From positions 1 to 11,298 of the forward strand of contig CALFMA010000281.1 of NCBI GenBank assembly GCA_937880065.1: a DNA stretch of 11,298 bases, written 5' to 3'. The notes under the pieces were generated by a model, which did no database searches, was not told where the DNA came from, and worked only from the letters and a program-made list of their open reading frames with translations. This document shows, one piece after another, positions 1 through 5,614 of the stretch. The stretch is from an uncultured Ruminococcus sp. (GTDB lineage: Bacteria; Bacillota_A; Clostridia; Oscillospirales; Ruminococcaceae). The translations under genes and the position numbers were made by a program. How positions within the stretch are numbered: position 1 is the stretch's first letter; every line of letters begins with the position of its first letter.

Positions 1-453
1 GAGAAGGAAACGCTTTGACTTCAGGCATTCCTTGTCTATTGCATATACGGTCGATGGATGAAGCCATAGCTGTTTGGCTGTCTCTGTAACACCGCTTCCA
101 TTGTTCATTCGTACCATGACCCTTCTGTAGAGTCTCTGCGTGATCTTGTGATGCTCCGCCTCGAATCCAGGAGCCTGCATTGATGAATAATTGCAGGATG
201 GGCACCTCATCCTTTTCAGCTTTACCCGAATCAGACTATGATGCCCAAGAAGGTCTATGTCCCTTATGCTTCTGACATTAGTGCCATTGCAATGCAACAC
301 ATGCCCACATACTGGACATACGGTTGCTGTAGCTTTCGTACTGATGCCTTCTGTTATGAACATCTGCTTGTTGTTTATTGTAGTTACCAATACTGGTTCT
401 TTTGTGACCTCGAAATATGGCAATGAATGCTTTATTGTGATAGAGTCTTTCAT
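1..453 (-). CDS. ISL3-family transposase, N-terminal part, cut by the window edge
   Basis: An open frame on the minus strand runs from an ATG at 453 to base 1 without a stop (151 codons), so the catalytic DDE part lies outside the window. Visible in the translation are two CxxC pairs, CPVCG (Cys46/Cys49) and RCPSC (Cys84/Cys87). They flank a segment with RSIRDIDLLG and a basic strand VKLKRMRC, which is the layout of the zinc-binding N-terminus of ISL3 transposases. A helix-turn-helix-like stretch (GVTETAKQLWLHPSTVYAID) follows at residues 121-140. The start is supported by AAGAGG 9 nt upstream. The product would bind the element ends and catalyse transposition. It is the outermost gene at this edge, oriented so that its 5' end faces the tRNA-Glu. 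An inverted repeat covers its translation start (separate entry). Family assignment is from motif recognition; intactness cannot be judged. Confidence 0.85.
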   Translation of the reverse strand, partial: MKDSITIKHSLPYFEVTKEPVLVTTINNKQMFITEGISTKATATVCPVCGHVLHCNGTNVRSIRDIDLLGHHSLIRVKLKRMRCPSCNYSSMQAPGFEAEHHKITQRLYRRVMVRMNNGSGVTETAKQLWLHPSTVYAIDKECLKSKRFLL

Positions 454-510
454 GCGTAAATACCTCTTGTTGATTTGTTTTTGCAATTAAAAATCTACTG
501 GTATTTACGC
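454..510 (-). promoter_or_regulatory. Inverted repeat that could sequester the transposase ribosome binding site
   Basis: The 11-nt arms GCGTAAATACC (454-464) and GGTATTTACGC (500-510) are perfectly complementary across a 35-nt spacer. In the transposase mRNA the downstream arm sits directly before the ATG and contains the GG of the AAGAGG ribosome binding site. A transcript entering from outside the element would fold the start region into a hairpin. On the plus strand the same repeat is followed by seven T residues (511-517), so it could also act as a terminator with an unusually long loop. No convincing promoter was found inside the spacer. Confidence 0.55.
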
Positions 511-598
511 TTTTTTTCTATATATTCAAATTTCCTTGACTATGCTTTCACACAACTAAATGTATAGAACCTTTATTTTAGATAGAAAAATATTGGGC

Positions 599-627
599 AA
601 AAAAAAATACACCCTCTTTCGAAGGTG
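599..627 (-). terminator. Rho-independent terminator of the tRNA-Glu unit
   Basis: On the minus strand CACCTTC (627-621), a GAAA tetraloop (620-617) and GAGGGTG (616-610) form a 7-bp stem with one G-U pair. It is followed by TA and a run of nine U residues (607-599). It lies only a few bases beyond the tRNA 3' end and shields the tRNA from the IS side. Confidence 0.92.
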
Positions 628-630
628 CTA

Positions 631-702
631 CATCTCCTGGGGGAATTGAACCCCCGTTGACGGGATGAAAACCCGTTGTACTAACCGTTATACTATGAGA
701 CC
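631..702 (-). tRNA. tRNA-Glu (anticodon UUC), acceptor stem imperfect
   Basis: The minus strand folds as a tRNA. The D-stem is GTA/TAC with a TAACGGTTAG loop. The anticodon stem is ACGGG/CCCGT around TTTTCAT, whose middle bases TTC read GAA (Glu). The variable loop is four bases and the T-stem is GGGGG/CCCCC with loop TTCAATT. CCA is not encoded. The acceptor is poor: the 5' strand GGTCTCA and the 3' strand AGGAGAT do not pair as seven regular pairs. GTCTC does pair with GAGAT if the 3' strand is shifted by one base. It has its own promoter and terminator, so it is transcribed; whether it is charged normally is uncertain. The structural 3' end is set by the T-arm count and could be off by one. 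Confidence 0.8.
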
Positions 703-714
703 ACGGTTAAATAT

Positions 715-743
715 ATTATAGCACATTAGAAAATAAAATTCAA
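715..743 (-). promoter_or_regulatory. Sigma-A promoter for tRNA-Glu
   Basis: On the minus strand TTGAAT (743-738), a 17-bp spacer and a perfect TATAAT (720-715) lie 12 bp before the first base of the tRNA. Confidence 0.9.
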
Positions 744-798
744 GTGTAATATACTACAAAGCTAAAGCGATAAAGGCTTTTTTTGGTGAAATCTCCCT

Positions 799-835
799 AA
801 AAAAGTTCCCCCGTACCATTTTCACGATACGGAGG
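799..835 (-). terminator. Terminator of the LRR-dockerin gene
   Basis: On the minus strand CCTCCGTATC (835-826) pairs over ten positions (two G-U) with GGTACGGGGG (817-808) across an 8-nt loop. It is followed by AAC and six U residues (804-799). It starts 24 bases after the stop codon of the upstream gene and separates it from the tRNA promoter. Confidence 0.9.
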
Positions 836-858
836 ATATTTTCAATTATGATATAATT

Positions 859-2346
859 TTAATCCCAGCTCGGTGTTTTACCGGTTGAAGAATCCGCATA
901 ATATTCAAGGATTTTTGAGGCATCAGAGGAATTAATCATACCGTCCTTGTTTACATCAGCAGCAAGTTTCTGAGCATCAGTAAATGTTGTATTTGCACCT
1001 GTCTGAATTATTGCGTATTCAGCAAGAATAAGTGATGCATCTGAGGAATCAATTTTGCCGTCTGCATTTGCATCACCAAGCTGATATGCAGGTGTTGCAG
1101 GCTTATCACCGAGAGGCACAAAATTTCTTTCGTATTTTTCAGCATATGCCTGTGCAGTCGATCCCGAATAACCCGAAATTACTGCTGTTTTGTAAATAGT
1201 TGCCGAATAATCGTAAATAGTACATTCGGGATTTTCAATTTCAATTAAAGCTAAAGAATCACAACTGCCAAACGCATCAAATCCAATCTTACTAACACTT
1301 TTGGGAAGTTTAACCGAAGCGAGTTCTCTGCTTCCAAAAAAAGCAGCTTCACCAATTTCTTTAACATTATCAGTAATTTCAATTGATTCAAGATTACTGC
1401 AAGAAAAAAATGCACGTTCTTCAATAATTGTTACTGTATCGGATAATGTAACATTTTTCAGATATCTGCTACCATGAAAAGCACTTAAACCAATACTCGT
1501 TACGCCGTTCGGAATAGTATATGATACATTTTTCTTGCTGTAAGGGTATGCTATAAGTGTTTTCATATCCTTATCAAAAAGCACATCGTCAACGCTCTTA
1601 TAATATTTATTCGCTTCATCTACTTCTATCTTTTCCAATCTGCCAGAGGACATAAAGGCTTCATCGCCTATAGTTGTGACGCTTGCGGGAATTTTTACTT
1701 CTTTTATTCCGCAATATGAAAATGCATTTTCTCCAATATTTGTAACACTGTTAGGAATAATAACTGTTTCTAAATCTAAAACATTATCGAAAGCTTCTTT
1801 TCCTATCGCTGTTACACTATTAGGGATTTCATATAAACTCCCCTCTTTTTGGCATGGGTAATTTAAAAGTGTACTCATACTCCTGTCAAAAAGTATGCCG
1901 TCAACACTCTTGTAATTCTTATTATTTTCATCTACATTTATATTTTTCAGATAATACAATGATAAAGCATCTATCTGAATATTTTCCACGGTTTCAGAAA
2001 TCGAAACTTCCGTAATAGCACAAGCACTAAAGGCATTTGCCGGAATATTCTTCACACCCTTGCCAATAATAACTTTTAAAATAGAATCATTGTCATACCA
2101 TGGAGAATCGGAATACTTCCATTCAGGCATCTCTCCCTCACCGCTAATTGTGAGGGTTCCCTCGCTGTCAAGAGTCCATGTAAGATTACTTCCCTCTGCT
2201 CCGCATTCGCCTGAGTCAACAATATCAGCCGCACTTGCGGAAAGCACAGGATTTACCACATATTTCATCGGTACACAGCCAATAGCGTTAGCTGAAATAA
2301 TCGTTGCAGCCATTACAGCAATGGCAGACTTCTTTAAAAATTTCAT
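859..2346 (-). CDS. Secreted BspA-type leucine-rich-repeat protein with C-terminal type I dockerin
   Basis: This 495-residue protein begins with a signal peptide (basic MKFLKK, hydrophobic core at 8-23). Cleavage could follow the SASAA region near 36-40; Cys24 in AIGC is only a marginal lipobox. Residues about 40-85 are the WTLDSEGTLTISGEGEM module often found before BspA-type repeats. Residues about 85-410 are LRR_5/BspA repeats with recurring 'vt.IG..AF..c..L..v.ip.sV' units, including two longer 'NKYYKSVDDVLFDK'-like insertions. Residues 420-485 form a dockerin with two calcium loops, DANADGKIDSSD and DVNKDGMINSSD, each followed by a similar helix. Dockerins bind cohesins of a scaffoldin, so the protein is probably displayed on a cellulosome-like surface complex; LRR domains of this type often bind proteins or host surfaces. 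The start is supported by AGAGAGGAA upstream. It is monocistronic, with its own promoter and terminator. No catalytic domain is seen. Confidence 0.93.
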   Translation of the reverse strand: MKFLKKSAIAVMAATIISANAIGCVPMKYVVNPVLSASAADIVDSGECGAEGSNLTWTLDSEGTLTISGEGEMPEWKYSDSPWYDNDSILKVIIGKGVKNIPANAFSACAITEVSISETVENIQIDALSLYYLKNINVDENNKNYKSVDGILFDRSMSTLLNYPCQKEGSLYEIPNSVTAIGKEAFDNVLDLETVIIPNSVTNIGENAFSYCGIKEVKIPASVTTIGDEAFMSSGRLEKIEVDEANKYYKSVDDVLFDKDMKTLIAYPYSKKNVSYTIPNGVTSIGLSAFHGSRYLKNVTLSDTVTIIEERAFFSCSNLESIEITDNVKEIGEAAFFGSRELASVKLPKSVSKIGFDAFGSCDSLALIEIENPECTIYDYSATIYKTAVISGYSGSTAQAYAEKYERNFVPLGDKPATPAYQLGDANADGKIDSSDASLILAEYAIIQTGANTTFTDAQKLAADVNKDGMINSSDASKILEYYADSSTGKTPSWD

Positions 2347-2394
2347 AATTTAATTTCCTCTCTTAATATATTACGCAGGATTGCACATATTAAA

Positions 2395-2423
2395 ATTATA
2401 TATCATTTTCCTGTTTTTGTCAA
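2395..2423 (-). promoter_or_regulatory. Near-consensus sigma-A promoter of the LRR-dockerin gene
   Basis: On the minus strand a perfect TTGACA (2423-2418), a 17-bp spacer and a perfect TATAAT (2400-2395) stand before a leader of about 40 nt. The gene is probably strongly expressed. Confidence 0.93.
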
Positions 2424-2496
2424 TACATTTCCGCAAATCAAAAACCAACTCCTATTACAGAAAGGGCTATTCATTTTCGGCAAAGGATTTATAACA

Positions 2497-2526
2497 TTGA
2501 CTTTACAATGCAAAATGTGGTATAAT
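2497..2526 (+). promoter_or_regulatory. Sigma-A promoter of the ccdA-tlpA operon
   Basis: TTGACT (2497-2502), an 18-bp spacer and TATAAT (2521-2526) lie about 70 bp before ccdA, back to back with the promoter of the divergent LRR-dockerin gene. Confidence 0.88.
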
Positions 2527-2531
2527 ATTAT

Positions 2532-2543
2532 TGCAATATTGCA
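2532..2543 (+). promoter_or_regulatory. Palindrome at the predicted ccdA transcription start, possible operator
   Basis: TGCAATATTGCA is a perfect 12-bp palindrome starting 6 bp after the -10 box, thus over the expected +1. A repressor dimer bound here would block initiation. No regulator can be named from this sequence. Confidence 0.45.
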
Positions 2544-2596
2544 GTTTAGAAAAGTCAAGAGTTATTTAACGGAGTAATTTTATAAGGAGGGATTTT

Positions 2597-3259
2597 ATGC
2601 AATATATCGTAGCTTTTCTTGAGGGAATAATTACTTTTATTTCTCCCTGTCTGCTCCCGATGTTACCTATATATATCACATATTTTGCAGGCGGCGGAGA
2701 ACGGAGTACACGAAAAACTCTATTATGTGCCGTTGGATTTGTTACAGGTTTTACCGCAATTTTTATGGCAATGGGTGCTCTTGCAGGTACTGTGGGAAGC
2801 TTTTTCAAGGAGCATCAGACAATTGTTGATATTATTTCGGGACTTATTGTTATTCTGTTCGGACTTAATTATTTAGGCGTTTTTCAAATCAAATTTTTCA
2901 AGGGAATGAACAGCCGCCTCGATAAATCAAATATGAATTTCTTTTCCGCTATGCTGTTCGGCATAATTTTTTCAGTTGGCTGGACTCCCTGTGTAGGTGC
3001 ATTTTTGGGCTCAGCACTTATGATGGCATCACAGGAGGGACAGGTTTTAAAGGGAATGTTAATGCTCCTCGTTTACTCTCTCGGACTTGGCATACCTTTT
3101 ATTATAAGTGCTGTTCTCATTGATTATCTGAAATCTGTATTCACCTTTATCAAGGGGAATTACAACATCATAAACAAAGTATGCGGCGTATTTCTCATTG
3201 TTGTGGGAATACTTATGGCTACGGGAACAATTGGCAGATTACTGGCAATCCTCGGATAA
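2597..3259 (+). CDS. ccdA: CcdA/DsbD-type transmembrane thiol-disulfide transporter
   Basis: This 220-residue integral membrane protein carries about six hydrophobic helices. The two family signatures are present: SPCLLP (Cys18, between prolines) in helix 1 and TPCVG (Cys132) in helix 4. In the family these cysteines form a redox pair that passes electrons from cytoplasmic thioredoxin to an extracytoplasmic thioredoxin-like partner. The length fits stand-alone CcdA rather than the longer DsbD. The start follows AAGGAGGG. The next gene, 9 bp downstream with its ribosome binding site over this stop codon, encodes a membrane-anchored TlpA-like thioredoxin, the expected electron acceptor. Expression starts from the promoter at 2497-2526. 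Confidence 0.93.
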   Translation: MQYIVAFLEGIITFISPCLLPMLPIYITYFAGGGERSTRKTLLCAVGFVTGFTAIFMAMGALAGTVGSFFKEHQTIVDIISGLIVILFGLNYLGVFQIKFFKGMNSRLDKSNMNFFSAMLFGIIFSVGWTPCVGAFLGSALMMASQEGQVLKGMLMLLVYSLGLGIPFIISAVLIDYLKSVFTFIKGNYNIINKVCGVFLIVVGILMATGTIGRLLAILG

Positions 3260-3268
3260 GGAGGCATT

Positions 3269-3877
3269 ATGAAAAATAAAAAAACAATTATAATTCTTTC
3301 GGGTTTACTGGTTTTACTTCTCGGCGGAGCTTCTGTGCTTTACAATAAGCTTAGCGATAAAGTGGAATCGCCACAGCTTGCAGACCAAAAGCCACAGACA
3401 ACTCAAACAGCTTCTGATTCTTCATCTGATAATTCCTCGGAACAATCGGCTGAAAAAATTGTCGCTCCCGATTTTACTGTATATGATATTGACGGAAATC
3501 CCGTTCATCTCTCGGATTTTAAGGGTAAACCCGTTGTGCTGAATTTCTGGGCAAGCTGGTGCGGTCCGTGTAAAATGGAAATGCCCGATTTCAATGAAAA
3601 ATATCTCGAACTTGGCGAGGATATAAATTTCATTATGGTAAATTCCACCGACGGCTCACGGGAAACAGTTGAAATTGCCTCGGAATTCATAAAATCCACA
3701 GGTTATAGTTTTCCTGTATATTACGACAATGACTCCGATGCGTCTATGAAATACGGTGTATACTCTCTCCCCACAACATTCTTTATTGATGCTGACGGAA
3801 ATTTCGTTACTTACGCAACAGGTGCAATAAGCGGCGATATTCTACAAAAGGGAATTGATATGATTTACAGTAAATAA
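3269..3877 (+). CDS. Membrane-anchored TlpA/ResA-like thioredoxin
   Basis: The 202-residue product has an N-terminal anchor (residues 6-24), a Ser/Thr/Gln-rich linker (about 30-62) and an extracytoplasmic thioredoxin fold of the AhpC-TSA/redoxin type (about 64-200). The active site is WCGPC (Cys98, Cys101) after NFWAS, and the cis-proline is in SLPTT (Pro168). Such proteins reduce disulfides outside the membrane, receiving electrons from CcdA, which is the gene before it in the same operon. The target is not visible: there are no cytochrome c maturation genes nearby, so peroxide defence or repair of surface-protein thiols is as likely. The start follows AAGGAGG, which overlaps the ccdA stop. 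Confidence 0.93.
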   Translation: MKNKKTIIILSGLLVLLLGGASVLYNKLSDKVESPQLADQKPQTTQTASDSSSDNSSEQSAEKIVAPDFTVYDIDGNPVHLSDFKGKPVVLNFWASWCGPCKMEMPDFNEKYLELGEDINFIMVNSTDGSRETVEIASEFIKSTGYSFPVYYDNDSDASMKYGVYSLPTTFFIDADGNFVTYATGAISGDILQKGIDMIYSK

Positions 3878-3880
3878 AGG

Positions 3881-3952
3881 ATGAATAAATATTCAATACC
3901 CCTTGAATATGATGAAAATGACAAGGTGTATATCATTTACGGCTACAAATAA
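3881..3952 (+). CDS. Possible 23-residue ORF or gene remnant after the thioredoxin gene
   Basis: A short frame (MNKYSIPLEYDENDKVYIIYG plus two residues) begins 3 bp after the thioredoxin stop and ends 6 bp before the terminator stem. Its AAAGG lies directly against the ATG, so translation would be poor. The tail EYDENDKVYIIY resembles the end of the anti-sigma protein (YYDENTDTEYVLW), so it may be a remnant rather than a gene. The evidence is weak. Confidence 0.2.
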   Translation: MNKYSIPLEYDENDKVYIIYGYK

Positions 3953-3958
3953 AAAGAT

Positions 3959-3996
3959 AAGGCAACACCAACAGAAATTATGGGGTTGCCTTTTTT
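3959..3996 (+). terminator. Terminator of the ccdA-tlpA operon
   Basis: AAGGCAAC (3959-3966) pairs with GTTGCCTT (3985-3992). The stem can extend inward by CC/GG past one mismatch and runs into TTTTTT (3991-3996). Confidence 0.9.
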
Positions 3997-4067
3997 ATGA
4001 CAATACTACTTATAATTGCAACAGAAAAATTCGCCTTGAAAATTTCAAAAAAAATTTTTGAAAATCT

Positions 4068-4097
4068 TGTAATGTTTCCGAATATCATACGTCTTAT
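4068..4097 (+). promoter_or_regulatory. Putative ECF-type promoter, sigma autoregulation
   Basis: TGTAATGTTT (4068-4077) and CGTCTTAT (4090-4097) are separated by 12 bp. This matches the general form of Firmicutes ECF promoters (an AAC/AAT-containing -35 and a CGTC -10) as I recall it. It stands directly before the ECF sigma gene, which suggests self-activation. The leader would be only about 15-20 nt, with AAAGGAGG at its start. No TATAAT box is seen between the upstream terminator and this gene. Confidence 0.6.
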
Positions 4098-4118
4098 AGA
4101 CAGAAAGGAGGAAATGAA

Positions 4119-4613
4119 ATGTTTGAAGAGCTCTACAAAACATACTTTCACGATATATTTTTATATTCAAAATCCCTTTGCAAAAATGACAATCTTGCAG
4201 AGGAACTGACGCAGGAAACCTTTTTCAAAGCCCTGAAATCCATTGATAAATTCAAGGGCGACTGTGATGTCAGAGTGTGGCTGTGTCAGATTGCTAAATA
4301 TACATTTTATGATTACTGCCGAAAAAATAAGCTCCGTGACTTTGAGGAATTCCCCGAAGATACGGTTGATACGGGAGTTTCCATAGAAAACGCCCTTGAA
4401 GATGAGGGAACAGCCGAACTGATACATCAGATACTCCACGATATGAAAGAGCCTTACAAAGAGGTATTCACTTTGAGAGTATTCGGTGAACTTTCCTTTA
4501 AACAAATTGCAAAATTGTTCGGCAAAACCGAAAACTGGGCGGCGGTGACTTTCCACCGTGCAAAATTAAAAATAATCGACACTATTCAAAAACAGGAGGA
4601 AAACTATGAATAA
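4119..4613 (+). CDS. ECF-family RNA polymerase sigma factor
   Basis: The protein is 164 residues, typical for sigma-70 family group 4. Region 2 spans about residues 4-70, with LAEELTQETFFKAL and KFKGDCDVRVWLCQIAKYTFYDYCRKNK for core binding and -10 recognition. Region 4 spans about 110-157, with a helix-turn-helix in FGELSFKQIAKLFGKTENWA for -35 recognition. The linker between is short and there is no extra C-terminal domain. The start follows GAAAGGAGG. The gene overlaps the anti-sigma gene by 8 nt, which couples the two translationally. A CGTC-type promoter just upstream suggests autoregulation. The inducing signal is unknown; the small membrane protein genes downstream are probable co-transcribed targets. 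Confidence 0.93.
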   Translation: MFEELYKTYFHDIFLYSKSLCKNDNLAEELTQETFFKALKSIDKFKGDCDVRVWLCQIAKYTFYDYCRKNKLRDFEEFPEDTVDTGVSIENALEDEGTAELIHQILHDMKEPYKEVFTLRVFGELSFKQIAKLFGKTENWAAVTFHRAKLKIIDTIQKQEENYE

Positions 4614-5250
4614 CAAATGTGACATAATCAAAGACCTGCTCCCCCTCTACGCTGAAAATATGTGCAGCGATGATAGCAGGCAGGCTGTAGCGGAGCATAT
4701 CGCTGAATGTGAAAGCTGCCGCAATGAACTGAAAAAAATAAATACCGATGTTGCCATTCAGGCTGATTCCGATGTTTCAATGTTCAAGCGTATAAAAAAG
4801 CGTGCAAGAATTGAAAAAGTTGTTATTTCAATTGTAAGTATTGTATTTGTACTGTCTGCTTTGTGGTTTGCACAATTCTTTCTTATTAATACTGACTGTA
4901 CAATGAGCTATGAAAAATACAATATGGCTGAAAATGTAAAAGTTGAGGTTGACGAGGACGGTTTGCTGTGGCTTTGTACTGATAACGAAGCCTCAACATA
5001 CGATTACTATTATCCTACGTTTGCAGATGTAAACGGCATAAAAATGACCGAAAACGGCTATGATAAAACAAAAAAAGAAAGCTTCAATGTGACATTTCAT
5101 CACCGTAAAGTTAATGAACTTGCAATGATTCAAATGCCTGGACAGAAAAAACGCACACCATTATTCAACATAAATGAAAAAGAATATAAATTTGTAAAGT
5201 ATTATGATGAAAATACGGATACAGAGTATGTACTTTGGGAAAGAGGTTAA
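4606..5250 (+). CDS. Zinc-finger anti-sigma factor, single-pass membrane protein
   Basis: The N-terminal cytoplasmic domain (residues 1-45) carries the ZAS-type motif HIAECESC (His31-x3-Cys35-x2-Cys38) after CDIIKDLLPLYAENMCSDDS, a common anti-sigma zinc finger. A basic stretch (61-71, KRIKKRARIEK) precedes one membrane helix (about 72-94). Residues 95-214 lie outside the membrane and show no domain I recognise. The family binds its ECF sigma and releases it on an envelope signal. The gene overlaps the sigma gene by 8 nt and its stop lies 2 bp before the next ATG. The end of its coding sequence appears to be duplicated near 5593-5613 (see repeats). The partner assignment is strong from context; the signal is unknown. 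Confidence 0.9.
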   Translation: MNNKCDIIKDLLPLYAENMCSDDSRQAVAEHIAECESCRNELKKINTDVAIQADSDVSMFKRIKKRARIEKVVISIVSIVFVLSALWFAQFFLINTDCTMSYEKYNMAENVKVEVDEDGLLWLCTDNEASTYDYYYPTFADVNGIKMTENGYDKTKKESFNVTFHHRKVNELAMIQMPGQKKRTPLFNINEKEYKFVKYYDENTDTEYVLWERG

Positions 5251-5252
5251 TT

Positions 5253-5495
5253 ATGATAGAGAGAAAATTCAATAAAGCCGCAATTATTCTTTCGGCACTT
5301 GCTTTTATTGCAGGCTGGTCAGGGGTACTTTTCAGCATACCTGCATTTGTATTTGGAATAACCGCAATTGTCATTTCCATAAAAAAGAGAGAAACACACC
5401 TTGTAAAGCTGCCTGTATTTCTGTCAGTAGTTGCAATAATTATGGGAATATTTGATTTACTTTTATTCCACACGAACTTATTTTTCCCTGTTTAA
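5253..5495 (+). CDS. Small membrane protein, first tandem paralog
   Basis: The product is 80 residues with the ATG at 5253, preceded by GAAAGAGG; an upstream TTG at 5235 is rejected because the second copy starts at the equivalent ATG. Two or three hydrophobic segments are visible (about 9-22, 25-43 and 53-72), with a basic KKR turn at 44-46. The C-terminal part AIIMGI-D-LL-HTNLF-P is shared with the paralog at 5615. By hand count 35 of 80 positions are identical without gaps. I do not recognise a named family. As the third gene of the sigma/anti-sigma operon it may act at the membrane in the same envelope response, but this is only inferred from position. Confidence 0.82.
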   Translation: MIERKFNKAAIILSALAFIAGWSGVLFSIPAFVFGITAIVISIKKRETHLVKLPVFLSVVAIIMGIFDLLLFHTNLFFPV

Positions 5496-5516
5496 GCAAA
5501 ATCAGCAATAAATATA

Positions 5517-5545
5517 TTGATATACACAAAATAATATGATATAAT
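5517..5545 (+). promoter_or_regulatory. Sigma-A promoter of the second small membrane protein gene
   Basis: TTGATA (5517-5522), a 17-bp spacer and TATAAT (5540-5545). The stretch AATAATATGATATAATTA recurs at 5886-5902. Confidence 0.85.
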
Positions 5546-5549
5546 TAAA

Positions 5550-5574
5550 GCGGAGAGTGAATTTCATTCTCCGC
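5550..5574 (+). promoter_or_regulatory. Inverted repeat at the start of the second small-protein transcript
   Basis: The 12-nt arms (GCGGAGAGTGAA, then one T, then TTCATTCTCCGC) pair throughout with one G-T. The repeat begins 4 bp after the -10 box, so the transcription start falls at or inside its first bases. It may be an operator, a 5' mRNA hairpin, or, with the following TGTTTTA, a weak terminator for the gene before it. Confidence 0.7.
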
Positions 5575-5614
5575 TGTTTTATTGCACAGCAATACTTTTT
5601 GAAAGAGGTTAATT

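Larger units (their letters stand above)
1..572 (-). mobile_element. ISL3-like insertion sequence, partial; putative end at 572
   Basis: Reading the minus strand inward from 572 gives GGTTCTATACATTTAGTTG. This resembles, from memory, ISL3-family terminal inverted repeats, which begin GG(C/T)TCT and contain an ATTTAGTTG-like core. The neighbouring bases 573-580 (TTTATTTT) are AT-rich, as expected of ISL3 8-bp targets. The other end and its direct repeat are outside the window, so the boundary is a proposal only. The segment 454-572 holds no other gene. Confidence 0.55.
5231..5574 (+). repeat. Tandem duplication, unit 1 (anti-sigma tail, gene, promoter, inverted repeat)
   Basis: This unit starts in the last codons of the anti-sigma gene (TACTTTGGGAAAGAGG at 5231). 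It includes the common leader GTTAATTATGAT, the first 80-residue gene, the promoter at 5517-5545 and the inverted repeat ending at 5574. The second unit (5593-5928) has the same order and nearly the same spacing. Confidence 0.8.

Noticed and set aside
238..490. Plus-strand ORFs of 62 and 77 codons
   Set aside because: They lie opposite the transposase frame, which has zinc-finger motifs and a ribosome binding site; the plus-strand translations show no recognisable pattern.
764..784. Plus-strand AAAGC/GCTTT hairpin followed by T residues
   Set aside because: The stem has five pairs only and there is no plus-strand gene upstream to terminate.
4031..4068. AT-rich CAAAAAAAATTTTTG symmetry before the sigma gene as an operator
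   Set aside because: Homopolymer A/T symmetry is expected by chance in such AT-rich spacers, and it is not repeated elsewhere in the window.
3997..4118. Plus-strand ORF beginning at 3997
   Set aside because: It begins right after a terminator, overlaps the sigma gene in another frame and has low-complexity AT-rich codons; the interval holds the ECF promoter instead.
5235..5252. Upstream TTG start for the first small membrane protein
   Set aside because: It would place the GAAAGAGG ribosome binding site inside the coding region; the paralog at 5615 uses the equivalent ATG with the same spacing.
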